DNA of 64,000 nucleotides. Source: Streptomyces sp. OR43. Lineage in GTDB: Bacteria > Actinomycetota > Actinomycetes > Streptomycetales > Streptomycetaceae. The stretch lies in the NCBI RefSeq assembly GCF_008042275.1, contig NZ_RDBK01000043.1:475592-539591 (forward strand). The letters are read 5' to 3'. Below, one piece after another: positions 18,196-27,099 of the stretch. The translations under genes and the position numbers were made by a program. Positions within the stretch are counted from its first letter, which is position 1. Each line of letters opens with the position of its first letter. Below the pieces are notes generated by a model. That model did no database searches. It was given only the letters and a program-made list of their open reading frames with translations, and was not told the DNA's origin.

Positions 18196-18259
18196 CCGGA
18201 CACCGGGCCCGGTGTCCGGACACCGGGCCCTGAGCCGGACACCGGGCCCCGGTGTCCGG
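18196..18259. terminator. Tandem palindromes between convergent genes
   Basis: A 24-base perfect palindrome (18196-18219, starting CCGGACACCGGG) is followed by a near-identical copy (18235-18259) with the arms CCGGACACCGG/CCGGTGTCCGG. The repeats lie between the convergent transporter and phosphatase genes and can act as a bidirectional terminator. The unit GGGCCCTGAGCCGGACACC is tandemly repeated. Confidence 0.65.
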
Positions 18260-18289
18260 ACGTTGGGCCCTGAGCCGGCCGCAGCCCGG

Positions 18290-19069
18290 TCAGAGCAGCC
18301 CGGCCGCGTCCAGCAGGTACTCCGTCATCGGGTCGTAGAAGCGCGGGTCCAGCACGTGGTCGTCCAGCGGGACGGCCACCTGGAGGGTGCCCTCGGCCTC
18401 CCCGAGGAACAGGGCCGGGTCGTTGCAGTCCGCGTAGCCGATGGCGTCCAGTCCGCGCTGCGCCGCGCATCCCGCCCAGCCGTGGTCGGCGACGACCAGA
18501 TCGGGCATGGGGCGCCCCTCCCGTTCCAGGGCGTCCAGGATCGCGGCCATCGGGGCCGGGGAGTGGGTGTGCCAGAGGGTCGCGCCGCGTTCCTGCACGG
18601 CGACGTCCGCGAACTGGAAGACCATGCCCTCGTCGGCCGTCAGCCCGGACGGGATGACCATGATCTCGCAGCCGGCCGCCCGCAGCGCGGCGGCGGTCTG
18701 CCGGTGGACGTCCAGGAGCCCGCCCGGGTGCCCGGTGGCGAAGAGCACCCGCTCCGTCCCGTCGGCCGCCTTCCGCAGCCGGGCCGCGGCCCGGTCCAGG
18801 GCGGCGACGGTGAGCTCGGGGTCGATGGTGTCCTGGCCGTACCGGTGCTCCGGATCGTCGCTGACGCCGCATCTCTCGGCCATGACCGCCAGGACGTCCT
18901 GCTCGTCGCGCCACCGGTCGCCGAGCTCCAGGCCCAGCCAGAAGTGGCGGTCGCCGTTGGCGAGCTTGCGGTAGTGGGAGAGGTTGTTGTCGCGCGGGGT
19001 CGCGACGTCTCCCGCTATGCGCGTACGGACGAGGTGGTCGACGAGGGCGGCGCGGCTGGGTATCGGCAT
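18290..19069 (-). CDS. Putative phosphatase (PF15698-type)
   Basis: A 259-residue protein starting MPIPSRAALVDHLVRTRIAG, which I recognise as the actinobacterial family annotated phosphatase (PF15698). Visible segments include TPRDNNLSHYRKLANGD, FATGHPGGLLDVHRQ, VADHGWAGCAAQRGLDAIG and the C-terminal PMTEYLLDAAGLL. The His and Asp residues in TGHPGG and ADHGWAG are probable catalytic or metal ligands. No signal peptide is present. The longer upstream frame was not used because it runs into the adjacent gap. The substrate is unknown. Confidence 0.75.
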   Translation of the reverse strand: MPIPSRAALVDHLVRTRIAGDVATPRDNNLSHYRKLANGDRHFWLGLELGDRWRDEQDVLAVMAERCGVSDDPEHRYGQDTIDPELTVAALDRAAARLRKAADGTERVLFATGHPGGLLDVHRQTAAALRAAGCEIMVIPSGLTADEGMVFQFADVAVQERGATLWHTHSPAPMAAILDALEREGRPMPDLVVADHGWAGCAAQRGLDAIGYADCNDPALFLGEAEGTLQVAVPLDDHVLDPRFYDPMTEYLLDAAGLL

Positions 19070-19142
19070 GAACCCATTGTGCCGTGGGATGTGCGCAGCG
19101 TGCCGGGCGTATTGAGGGGTGGGCGGCGGGTCCGGCCGTCGC

Positions 19143-19766
19143 TCAGACGGGCTGCGGCTCCCCCGCCGCGGCGAAGGCACCCCGCGCCAGCCGGTGCAGC
19201 AGCGCCGCCGTGTCGGTGCGGCCGGGCAGCGCGCCGGGGCGGCCGAGGTGCGGGGTGGAGTTGAGCAGGCCGAACACGGCGTGGACGGTGGCGCGGGCCT
19301 CGTGCTCGGGGAGCGCGGGGTAGAGGTCGCGGACGACGGCGACCCAGACCTCGACGTACTCGCGCTGGAGCCGGCGGACCCTCTTGCGGTCGGTGTCCCG
19401 CAGGCGGTCCAGCTCGCGGTCGTGCAGGGTGATCAGGGGGCGGTCGTCGAGGGCGAAGTCGATGTGGCCCTCGATGAGCGCGTCCAGGAGCGCCTCGGGG
19501 GACCTGTCACCGGAGGCGTCCTCGGAGACCCTCAGCTGCCCGCCGGCCAGCAGCCGCTCGCTGATCCCGACGAGCAGTTCGGCGAGCATCGCGTCCTTGC
19601 CGGGGAAGTGCCGGTAGAGGCCGGGGCCGCTGATGCCGACGGCGGCACCTATCTCGTCGACGCCGACCCCGTGGAAGCCGCGCTCGGCAAAGAGGCGCGC
19701 GGCCTCCTTGAGGATCTGCTCACGGCGGGTGGGAGCCGCGACGCGTGCGGCGGCATGGGTGCTCAT
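19143..19766 (-). CDS. TetR-family regulator of leucine/acyl-CoA catabolism
   Basis: A 207-residue TetR repressor. The N-terminal HTH reads REQILKEAARLFAERGFHG, VDEIGAAVGISGPGLYRHF, typical of the family, with the C-terminal ligand domain ending in an Ala/Arg-rich helix. It is divergent from the carboxylase-HMG-CoA lyase-dehydrogenase operon. The 130-base gap contains two matching 16-base operators. By analogy to regulators of isovalerate/leucine degradation, its ligand is probably an acyl-CoA. Autoregulation is likely because the sites lie in the shared promoter. Confidence 0.92.
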   Translation of the reverse strand: MSTHAAARVAAPTRREQILKEAARLFAERGFHGVGVDEIGAAVGISGPGLYRHFPGKDAMLAELLVGISERLLAGGQLRVSEDASGDRSPEALLDALIEGHIDFALDDRPLITLHDRELDRLRDTDRKRVRRLQREYVEVWVAVVRDLYPALPEHEARATVHAVFGLLNSTPHLGRPGALPGRTDTAALLHRLARGAFAAAGEPQPV

Positions 19767-19789
19767 GAACAGTCATTCTAGACAGGTGC

Positions 19790-19832
19790 GTTAGCGGTCG
19801 TTAACCTATGGGATGCGTTAACGCTCACTAAC
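19790..19832. promoter_or_regulatory. Two TetR operators in the divergent promoter
   Basis: GTTAGCGGTCGTTAAC (19790-19805) and GTTAACGCTCACTAAC (19817-19832) are imperfect inverted repeats sharing the half-site GTTARYG. Their centres are 27 bases apart, and they lie between the TetR gene (start 19766) and the carboxylase beta gene (start 19899). Confidence 0.7.
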
Positions 19833-19898
19833 AGCCTCCCCCGTCACGGACGGGGCCGAGGTCGTCACACTGCGGTACGGGCAAGGGGGCTCGACAGG

Positions 19899-21509
19899 AT
19901 GCAGCAGCAGGCACCGGTGCTGGCGAGCGCGGCCGATCCCGCCTCGGAGGCCTGGCAGGCCAACGAGGCGGCGCATCACGCGCTCACCGACGAGCTGCGC
20001 AAGCGGCTCGCCACGGCCAGGCTCGGCGGGGGTGAGAAGGCCCGCGCCCGGCATGTGGCGCGCGGCAAGCTGCTGCCCCGGGAACGGGTGGACACCCTGC
20101 TCGATCCGGGCTCTCCCTTCCTGGAGCTGGCCCCACTGGCGGCCGAGGGGCTGTACGGGGGCGCGGCCCCGGCCGCCGGGGTGATCGCCGGGATCGGCCG
20201 GGTCAGCGGCCGGGAGTGCGTGATCGTCGCCAATGACGCGACCGTCAAGGGCGGCACGTACTACCCGATGACCGTGAAGAAGCACCTGCGCGCCCAGGAG
20301 GTGGCGCTGGAGAACCGGCTGCCCTGCCTCTACCTGGTGGACTCGGGCGGCGCCTTCCTGCCGATGCAGGACGAGGTGTTCCCGGACCGGGAGCACTTCG
20401 GGCGGATCTTCTACAACCAGGCCCGGATGTCCGGGGCCGGCATCCCGCAGATCGCGGCGGTGCTGGGGTCCTGTACCGCCGGTGGGGCGTACGTCCCCGC
20501 GATGAGCGACGAGGCCGTGATCGTCCGGAACCAGGGGACGATCTTCCTGGGCGGTCCGCCGCTCGTGAAGGCCGCGACCGGCGAGGTCGTCACCGCCGAG
20601 GAGCTGGGCGGCGGCGAGGTCCACTCCCGTACGTCGGGGGTCACCGACCATCTCGCGGAGGACGACGCGCACGCGCTGCGGATCGTGCGGAACATCGTGG
20701 CGACGCTGCCGGACCGGGGCGCGCTGCCATGGTCCGTCCAGCCGGTGGACGAGCCGAAGGTGGACCCCGCCGGTCTGTACGGCGCCGTTCCGGTCGACTC
20801 GCGCACGCCCTACGACGTGCGGGAGGTGATCGCCCGGGTCGTCGACGGATCGCGCTTCGCCGAGTTCAAGGCGGAGTACGGCACGACGCTGATCACCGGC
20901 TTCGCCCACCTCCACGGCCACCCGGTCGGCATCGTCGCCAACAACGGCATCCTGTTCTCCGAGTCCGCCCAGAAGGGCGCGCACTTCATCGAGCTGTGCG
21001 ACCAGCGCGGCATCCCGCTGGTCTTCCTCCAGAACATCTCGGGCTTCATGGTCGGCCGGGACTACGAGGCGGGCGGCATCGCCAAGCACGGCGCCAAGAT
21101 GGTCACCGCCGTCGCCTGCACCCGCGTCCCGAAGCTGACCGTGGTGGTCGGCGGGTCCTACGGCGCGGGCAACTACTCCATGTGCGGCCGGGCCTACAGC
21201 CCCCGCTTCCTGTGGATGTGGCCCAACGCGAAGATCTCCGTCATGGGCGGCGAGCAGGCCGCGTCCGTCCTCGCCACGGTCAAGCGCGACCAGCTGGGCG
21301 ATGACTGGAGCACCGAGGACGAGGAGTCGTTCAAGGCCCCGATCCGCGAGCAGTACGAGACCCAGGGCAACGCGTACTACGCCACCGCCCGGCTCTGGGA
21401 CGACGGCGTGATCGACCCGATGGAGACCCGGCAGGTACTGGGGCTCGCCCTGACCGCGTGCGCCAACGCCCCGTTGGGCGACGCCGGCTTCGGCGTCTTC
21501 CGGATGTGA
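19899..21509 (+). CDS. accD1: Acyl-CoA carboxylase beta subunit (methylcrotonyl-CoA carboxylase type)
   Basis: A 536-residue carboxyltransferase. Segments such as [52 protein letters not shown] and [16 protein letters not shown] match 3-methylcrotonyl-CoA carboxylase beta chains more closely than propionyl-CoA types. The C-terminal half contains [20 protein letters not shown] and [17 protein letters not shown]. It transfers the carboxyl group from biotin to 3-methylcrotonyl-CoA in leucine degradation. It heads an operon with the biotin-carboxylase subunit, HMG-CoA lyase and an acyl-CoA dehydrogenase, controlled by the divergent TetR gene. S. coelicolor names accD1 for the equivalent gene. Confidence 0.92.
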   Translation: MQQQAPVLASAADPASEAWQANEAAHHALTDELRKRLATARLGGGEKARARHVARGKLLPRERVDTLLDPGSPFLELAPLAAEGLYGGAAPAAGVIAGIGRVSGRECVIVANDATVKGGTYYPMTVKKHLRAQEVALENRLPCLYLVDSGGAFLPMQDEVFPDREHFGRIFYNQARMSGAGIPQIAAVLGSCTAGGAYVPAMSDEAVIVRNQGTIFLGGPPLVKAATGEVVTAEELGGGEVHSRTSGVTDHLAEDDAHALRIVRNIVATLPDRGALPWSVQPVDEPKVDPAGLYGAVPVDSRTPYDVREVIARVVDGSRFAEFKAEYGTTLITGFAHLHGHPVGIVANNGILFSESAQKGAHFIELCDQRGIPLVFLQNISGFMVGRDYEAGGIAKHGAKMVTAVACTRVPKLTVVVGGSYGAGNYSMCGRAYSPRFLWMWPNAKISVMGGEQAASVLATVKRDQLGDDWSTEDEESFKAPIREQYETQGNAYYATARLWDDGVIDPMETRQVLGLALTACANAPLGDAGFGVFRM

Positions 21510-21516
21510 GGAACTG

Positions 21517-23598
21517 ATGACGATGTTCGACACGGTTCTCGTCGCCAACCGCGGCGAGATCGCGGTCCGGGTCATCCGGACCCTGCGGGAGCTGGGCGTG
21601 CGTTCCGTCGCCGTCTTCAGCGACGCGGACGCCGACGCCCGGCACGTACGGGAGGCCGACACGGCGGTACGGATCGGGCCCGCACCGGCCGCCGAGAGCT
21701 ACCTCTCCGCGGACCGGCTCCTGGAGGCGGCCCTGCGCACGGGCGCACAGGCCGTCCACCCCGGCTACGGCTTCCTCGCCGAGAACGCGGGCTTCGCCCG
21801 GGCGTGCGCGGACGCGGGGCTGGTCTTCATCGGGCCGCCCGCCGCCGCCATCGCCCTGATGGGCGACAAGATCCGGGCCAAGGAGACGGTCGCCGCGGCC
21901 GGTGTCCCGGTGGTGCCGGGATCCTCGGGCAGTGAGCTGACGGACGGCCAACTGGCGGAAGCCGCCCATGAGATCGGCATGCCGGTCCTGCTCAAACCCT
22001 CCGCGGGCGGCGGCGGCAAGGGCATGCGGCTGGTGCGCGACGCGGCGCTCCTCGCGGACGAGATCGCCGCCGCCCGGCGCGAGGCGCGCGCCTCCTTCGG
22101 TGACGACACCCTCCTCGTGGAGCGGTGGATCGACCGGCCGCGCCACATCGAGATCCAGGTGCTGGCGGACGGCCACGGCAACGTGGTACATCTCGGCGAG
22201 CGCGAGTGCTCGCTCCAGCGCCGCCACCAGAAGATCATCGAGGAGGCGCCCTCGGTCCTGCTCGACGAGAAGACGCGCGCGGCCATGGGCGAGGCGGCCG
22301 TGCAGGCCGCCCGGTCCTGCGGGTATGTCGGCGCGGGGACGGTGGAGTTCATCGTCCCGGGCAACGACCCGGCCTCGTACTACTTCATGGAGATGAACAC
22401 CCGCCTCCAGGTCGAGCACCCGGTGACGGAGCTGATCACCGGCCTCGACCTGGTCGAGTGGCAGCTGCGCGTCGCATCCGGCGAGCAACTCCCCTACACC
22501 CAACAGGACATCACCCTCACCGGCCATGCGGTCGAGGCCCGGATCTGCGCCGAGGACCCGGCCCGCGGCTTCCTGCCCTCGGGCGGCACCGTGCTGGCGC
22601 TGCACGAACCGCAGGGCGGCGGAGTGCGGACGGACTCGGGGCTCGCCGAGGGCGGCGAGGTCGGCAGCCTGTACGACCCGATGCTGTCCAAGGTGATCGC
22701 GTACGGCCCCGACCGGGCGACGGCGCTGCGGCGCCTGCGGGCGGCGCTCGCGGACACGGTGGTCCTCGGCGTCCCGACCAACGCGGGCTTCCTGCGCCGG
22801 CTGCTCGGCCACCCGGCCGTGGTGGCGGGCGAGCTGGACACCGGCCTGGTGGAGCGCGAGGTGGACGCGCTGGTCCCGGACGGGGTGCCGGAGGAGGTGT
22901 ACGCGGCGGCGGCTCTGCTGCGGCAGCACTCCCCCGGCCCGGCCCACGCGAATGGCTGGTCCGACCCGTTCTCGGCCGGTGACGGCTGGCGGCTCGGCGG
23001 TATGCCTGCGCGTACGGTGCGGCACTTCCGGATCCCCGGCCACGACCCGGTCCAGGTGGGCCTGCGGCCGTGCGGCGCGGGCGCGGAGCTGACGTTCGGC
23101 CACGTCGGGGAGGGCGCACAGCCGCCACTGCCCGACTCCGGCACCTGCGGCCCGCTGGGCCCGCTGCCGGGCAGCGCGGAGACGGCCAGGACGCTGACGG
23201 CGGACGGCAGCCGGATCACCCTCGAACTCGCCGGTGTCACCCACGCGTTCGCGTACGCCGCCTCCCCGGAGGGCCACTGGTTCGGCCGGGGCGGCGACGC
23301 CTGGCACGTCCGGGACCACGACCCGGTGGAGGCCTCGCTGTCCGGCGCCGCCCGCTCCGGTGCGGACACGCTCGCCGCGCCCATGCCCGGAACGGTCACC
23401 GTGGTGAAGGTGGCCGTCGGGGACGAGGTCGCGGCCGGGCAGAGCCTCCTCGTCGTGGAGGCGATGAAGATGGAGCACGTCATCTCCGCCCCGCACGCCG
23501 GCACCGTGACCGAACTCGACGTGACCGCAGGCACCACGGTGGCCATGGACCAGGTACTGGCCGTGGTCGTGCCGGCGGCCACCGGGGAGGAAGCATGA
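21517..23598 (+). CDS. accA1: Acyl-CoA carboxylase alpha subunit (biotin carboxylase + biotin carrier)
   Basis: A 693-residue biotin-dependent carboxylase chain, 7 bases after the beta subunit. It starts MTMFDTVLVANRGEIAVRVI, has the ATP-grasp loop KPSAGGGGKGMRLV, the conserved ERECSLQRRHQKIIEEAP and VEFIVPGNDPASYYFMEMNTR blocks, and ends with a biotinyl domain whose lysine lies in VVEAMKMEHVISAPHAG. It carboxylates its own biotin with bicarbonate and ATP. With the upstream beta chain it forms a methylcrotonyl-type carboxylase. A Gly/Pro-rich linker joins the two domains. Confidence 0.95.
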   Translation: MTMFDTVLVANRGEIAVRVIRTLRELGVRSVAVFSDADADARHVREADTAVRIGPAPAAESYLSADRLLEAALRTGAQAVHPGYGFLAENAGFARACADAGLVFIGPPAAAIALMGDKIRAKETVAAAGVPVVPGSSGSELTDGQLAEAAHEIGMPVLLKPSAGGGGKGMRLVRDAALLADEIAAARREARASFGDDTLLVERWIDRPRHIEIQVLADGHGNVVHLGERECSLQRRHQKIIEEAPSVLLDEKTRAAMGEAAVQAARSCGYVGAGTVEFIVPGNDPASYYFMEMNTRLQVEHPVTELITGLDLVEWQLRVASGEQLPYTQQDITLTGHAVEARICAEDPARGFLPSGGTVLALHEPQGGGVRTDSGLAEGGEVGSLYDPMLSKVIAYGPDRATALRRLRAALADTVVLGVPTNAGFLRRLLGHPAVVAGELDTGLVEREVDALVPDGVPEEVYAAAALLRQHSPGPAHANGWSDPFSAGDGWRLGGMPARTVRHFRIPGHDPVQVGLRPCGAGAELTFGHVGEGAQPPLPDSGTCGPLGPLPGSAETARTLTADGSRITLELAGVTHAFAYAASPEGHWFGRGGDAWHVRDHDPVEASLSGAARSGADTLAAPMPGTVTVVKVAVGDEVAAGQSLLVVEAMKMEHVISAPHAGTVTELDVTAGTTVAMDQVLAVVVPAATGEEA

Positions 23599-24572
23599 CG
23601 ACGACCGACCGCACCCTGCCGATGACCGTGACGGCCCCGGACCTGCCCGCCCGGGTCCGTATCCACGAGGTCGGTGCCCGCGACGGGCTGCAGAACGAGA
23701 AGGCGGTCGTACCGACCGAGGTGAAGGCGGAGTTCATCCGCCGGCTCGCGGTCGCCGGGCTGACCACGATCGAGGCCACGAGCTTCGTCCACCCCAAGTG
23801 GGTGCCCCAACTGGCCGACGCGGAACAGCTGTTCCCGATGCTCGGCGACATAGGGGACGTGGGTGACGTGGCGCTGCCGGTCCTCGTGCCGAACGAGCGG
23901 GGACTGGACCGGGCCCTGGCGCTCGGCGCCCGCCGGATCGCCGTCTTCGGCTCGGCGACGGAGACCTTCGCGGCCCGCAACCTCAACCGCACGATCGACG
24001 AGTCGCTCGCCATGTTCGAGCCCGTGGTGGCCCGCGCCAAGGCGGAGCAGGTGCATGTGCGCGGCTACCTGTCGATGTGTTTCGGCGACCCGTGGGAGGG
24101 CCCGGTCCCGGTCCACCAGGTCGTCCGGGTCGCCAGGGCGCTGATGGACCTCGGCTGCGACGAGCTGTCGCTCGGCGACACGATCGGGGTCGCGACGCCC
24201 GGCCACGTACAGACCCTGTTGGCGTCGCTGAACGAGTCGGGGGTGCACACCGACACGATCGGGGTGCACTTCCACGACACGTACGGACAGGCCCTGTCCA
24301 ACACCCTGGCCGCGCTCCAGCACGGCGTGTCCACCGTGGACGCCTCCGCGGGCGGCCTCGGCGGCTGCCCGTACGCGAAGAGCGCGACCGGGAACCTCGC
24401 CACGGAGGACCTGGTCTGGATGCTCGAAGGCCTCGGTATCGAAACCGGGGTCGACCTCGACGAGCTCATCGCCACGAGCGTGTGGCTCGCCGGACACCTG
24501 GGCCGACCGAGCCCGTCCCGCACCGTCCGCGCGCTCTCGGTGCAGCACACACAGTCCCACAAGGAGCAGTGA
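23595..24572 (+). CDS. hmgL: Hydroxymethylglutaryl-CoA lyase
   Basis: A 325-residue TIM-barrel lyase that cleaves HMG-CoA to acetoacetate and acetyl-CoA, the last step of leucine degradation. Its ATG overlaps the carboxylase stop (ATGA), showing translational coupling. Signature segments are HEVGARDGLQNEK at the barrel start, FVHPKWVPQLADAEQL, VHFHDTYGQALSN (metal ligands) and the HMG-CoA lyase signature GGLGGCPYAKSATGN with its active-site Cys. The order carboxylase beta, alpha, lyase, dehydrogenase is a complete leucine-tail operon. Confidence 0.95.
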   Translation: MTTTDRTLPMTVTAPDLPARVRIHEVGARDGLQNEKAVVPTEVKAEFIRRLAVAGLTTIEATSFVHPKWVPQLADAEQLFPMLGDIGDVGDVALPVLVPNERGLDRALALGARRIAVFGSATETFAARNLNRTIDESLAMFEPVVARAKAEQVHVRGYLSMCFGDPWEGPVPVHQVVRVARALMDLGCDELSLGDTIGVATPGHVQTLLASLNESGVHTDTIGVHFHDTYGQALSNTLAALQHGVSTVDASAGGLGGCPYAKSATGNLATEDLVWMLEGLGIETGVDLDELIATSVWLAGHLGRPSPSRTVRALSVQHTQSHKEQ

Positions 24573-24579
24573 TCCCCCG

Positions 24580-25746
24580 ATGTCCCTGGACCACCGGCTG
24601 ACCGCCGAGCACGAGGAACTCCGCCGCACCGTCGAGGAGTTCGCCCACGACGTGGTCGCGCCGAAGATCGGCGACTTCTACGAGCGCCATGAGTTCCCGT
24701 ACGAGATCGTGCGCGAGATGGGACGGATGGGCCTGTTCGGGCTGCCGTTCCCGGAGGAGTACGGCGGGATGGGCGGCGACTACCTCGCCCTCGGCATCGC
24801 CCTGGAGGAGCTGGCCCGCGTCGACTCGTCCGTGGCGATCACCCTGGAGGCCGGGGTCTCGCTCGGCGCGATGCCGGTGTTCCGCTTCGGCACGGAGGAG
24901 CAGAAGCGGCAGTGGCTGCCGAAGCTCTGCGCGGGCGAGGCGCTCGGCGCGTTCGGCCTGACGGAGCCGGACGGCGGCTCGGACGCGGGCGGCACCCGGA
25001 CGACGGCGGTGCGCGACGAGGCGACGGGCGAGTGGGTGATCAACGGCTCCAAGTGCTTCATCACCAACTCGGGCACGGACATCACCGAGCTGGTCACGGT
25101 CACGGCGGTGACCGGCCGCAAGGAGAACGGCGCCCCGCTCATCTCGTCGATCATCGTCCCGTCCGGCACCCCCGGCTTCACGGTCGCCGCCCCCTACTCC
25201 AAGGTCGGCTGGAACGCCTCGGACACCCGCGAGCTCTCCTTCTCGGACGTCCGCGTCCCGCTGGAGAACCTGCTGGGCGAGGAGGGCCGCGGCTACGCGC
25301 AGTTCCTGCGGATCCTGGACGAGGGCCGGATCGCCATCTCGGCACTGTCGACGGGCCTGGCGCAGGGCTGTGTGGACGAGTCGGTGAAGTACGCCGCCGA
25401 GCGACACGCGTTCGGGAAGCCGATCGGCGCCAACCAGGCGATCCAGTTCAAGATCGCCGACATGGAGATGCGGGCCCACATGGCCCGGATCGGCTGGCGC
25501 GACGCGGCGTCGCGCCTGCTGGCGGGCGAACCGTTCAAGAAGGAGGCGGCGATCGCCAAGCTGTACTCCTCGACGGTCGCGGTGGACAACGCCCGCGAGG
25601 CGACCCAGATCCACGGCGGCTACGGCTTCATGAACGAGTACCCGGTGGCCCGGATGTGGCGCGACTCCAAGATCCTGGAGATCGGCGAGGGCACGAGCGA
25701 GGTGCAGCGGATGCTGATCGCCCGGGAGCTGGGCATGTCGGCCTGA
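24580..25746 (+). CDS. acdH: Acyl-CoA dehydrogenase (AcdH, branched-chain type)
   Basis: A 388-residue FAD-dependent dehydrogenase, 7 bases after the lyase. Motifs include FGLTEPDGGSDAGGTRT, KVGWNASDTRELSFSDVRV, RHAFGKPIGANQAIQFK and IHGGYGFMNEYPVARMWRDSK. The catalytic Glu is present in IGEGTSEVQRMLI. It corresponds by operon position to the S. coelicolor acdH gene, implicated in branched-chain amino-acid catabolism. It probably converts isovaleryl-CoA to 3-methylcrotonyl-CoA, the substrate of the co-transcribed carboxylase. Confidence 0.94.
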   Translation: MSLDHRLTAEHEELRRTVEEFAHDVVAPKIGDFYERHEFPYEIVREMGRMGLFGLPFPEEYGGMGGDYLALGIALEELARVDSSVAITLEAGVSLGAMPVFRFGTEEQKRQWLPKLCAGEALGAFGLTEPDGGSDAGGTRTTAVRDEATGEWVINGSKCFITNSGTDITELVTVTAVTGRKENGAPLISSIIVPSGTPGFTVAAPYSKVGWNASDTRELSFSDVRVPLENLLGEEGRGYAQFLRILDEGRIAISALSTGLAQGCVDESVKYAAERHAFGKPIGANQAIQFKIADMEMRAHMARIGWRDAASRLLAGEPFKKEAAIAKLYSSTVAVDNAREATQIHGGYGFMNEYPVARMWRDSKILEIGEGTSEVQRMLIARELGMSA

Positions 25747-25752
25747 CGGATC

Positions 25753-25790
25753 ACGGGGCTGAGCCGGTGACGGGACCGGCTCAGCCCCGT
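25753..25790 (+). terminator. Terminator of the leucine-catabolic operon
   Basis: A perfect 16-base-pair stem, ACGGGGCTGAGCCGGT with ACCGGCTCAGCCCCGT, and a 6-base loop, starting 7 bases after the acdH stop. Confidence 0.8.
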
Positions 25791-25994
25791 CCGCGCCCTG
25801 GCAGCCCCTTGTGCTGCTGCTTCCGGAGCGCGGAGCTCGCCGCACACAGCGGCTGCGCCGACGACCACGTGGCGGCGCGGCCGGCCAACACCGAGGCCGC
25901 CGCCGAGCGGGCCCGGAGGTGGGAGGCGGCGGCGTCATCGTCGGGTGAGCCCGGTCGTCGCCGGGCCGGGGGCGTCCGCAGGGGCGACAGTTCG
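25791..25994. other. Intergenic stretch before the iron box
   Basis: About 200 GC-rich bases with no supported gene. A 45-codon GTG frame begins near 25815 but is Arg-rich and has no good ribosome binding site. Confidence 0.4.
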
Positions 25995-26013
25995 TGAGGT
26001 TAGGCTAACCTTC
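25995..26013 (+). promoter_or_regulatory. DtxR/DmdR-type iron box
   Basis: The 15-base perfect palindrome AGGTTAGGCTAACCT (25997-26011) is the core of the actinobacterial iron box TTAGGTTAGGCTAACCTAA; the 19-mer here matches it except near the ends. It lies about 55 bases upstream of the desE-like gene, so iron-dependent repression is expected. Confidence 0.9.
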
Positions 26014-26065
26014 GCTCGAACTTGTCACCGGCCGGTCTCCGGCTCGTACGAAAGCGGACTCCGTC

Positions 26066-27097
26066 ATGCGCACTGCCCGAGTGTCCCGTCCCACCCGCCG
26101 CGGCCTGCTGGCCATGGGCGGCGCCGTTGGCCTGGGCGCCGTGCTGGCAGCCTGTGGGGACAGCGACTCCAAGGACTCCGGTTCCACCGGCTCCAAGAGC
26201 GCCGACGCCGGGCCCTGGAGCTTCAAGGACGACCGCGGGCAGACCGCCGAGGCCAAGTCCGTCCCGAAGAACATCGTCGCCTTCACGGGCGTCGCCGCCG
26301 CGCTCCACGACTACGGCGTCGAGGTCAAGGCCGTATTCGGCCCCACGAAGGCCGCGAACGGCAAGGCCGACGTGCAGGCCGGCGACCTGGACATCAGCAA
26401 GGTCGAGATCCTCGGCAACGTCTGGGGCGAGTTCAACGTCGAGAAGTACGCCGCGCTCGGCCCGGACCTGCTGGTGACGGCCATGTGGGAGAAGGACGCC
26501 CTCTGGTACGTGCCGGACGCGTCCAAGGACAAGATTCTCAAGCTCGTCCCGAGCGTCGCCCTGTGGGCCGCCCAGACCACGATCCCCCAGGCGATCCAGC
26601 GCCACGAGGACCTCGCCGCCTCGCTCGGCGCCGACGTCAAGGCCAAGGCTGCCACCGACGCCAAGGCCCGCTTCGAGAAGGCCGCGGCCCGGCTGCGCGC
26701 CGCCGCGAAGTCCAAGCCGAACCTCAAGGTCATGATCGGCTCGGCCAGCCAGGACCTCTTCTACGTCTCGCTCGCCAAGATGTCCGCCGACACCCTGTAC
26801 TTCCAGGAACTGGGCGTGAAGTTCGTCGAGCCGAAGGTCGACGCGGCGGGCTTCTTCGAGAGCCTGAGCTGGGAGAACGTCGACAAGTACGGGGCCGACA
26901 TCATCATGATGGACAACCGCTCCTCGGCCCTCCAGCCCGACGCCCTGACCTCCAAGCCGACCTGGACGCAGCTGCCCGCGGTCAAGGCCGGTCAGGTCAT
27001 CCCGCGCACCACCGAGCCGATCTACAGCTACGACAAGTGCGCGCCGATCCTCGAAGACCTCGCGAAGGCCATCGAGGACGCGAAGAAGACCGCCTGA
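26066..27097 (+). CDS. desE: Ferri-siderophore-binding lipoprotein (DesE-like)
   Basis: A 343-residue ABC-transporter substrate-binding lipoprotein. The signal region carries twin arginines (PTRRGLLAMGG) and a lipobox VLAACG, with the lipidated Cys followed by an Asp/Ser linker. The mature part has the two-lobe periplasmic-binding fold of Fe3+-hydroxamate receptors (KNIVAFTGVAAALHDYGVEV, LGPDLLVTAMWEKD, ELGVKFVEP). An iron box lies directly upstream. By synteny it corresponds to DesE, the ferrioxamine receptor next to the leucine operon in S. coelicolor. No permease or ATPase gene is adjacent. Confidence 0.9.
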   Translation: MRTARVSRPTRRGLLAMGGAVGLGAVLAACGDSDSKDSGSTGSKSADAGPWSFKDDRGQTAEAKSVPKNIVAFTGVAAALHDYGVEVKAVFGPTKAANGKADVQAGDLDISKVEILGNVWGEFNVEKYAALGPDLLVTAMWEKDALWYVPDASKDKILKLVPSVALWAAQTTIPQAIQRHEDLAASLGADVKAKAATDAKARFEKAAARLRAAAKSKPNLKVMIGSASQDLFYVSLAKMSADTLYFQELGVKFVEPKVDAAGFFESLSWENVDKYGADIIMMDNRSSALQPDALTSKPTWTQLPAVKAGQVIPRTTEPIYSYDKCAPILEDLAKAIEDAKKTA

Positions 27098-27099
27098 CC

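Noticed and set aside
25815..25955. GTG frame with three Leu codons as a leader peptide before the iron box
   Set aside because: Weak ribosome binding site, Arg-rich tail and no matching attenuator; nearby genes are iron-regulated.
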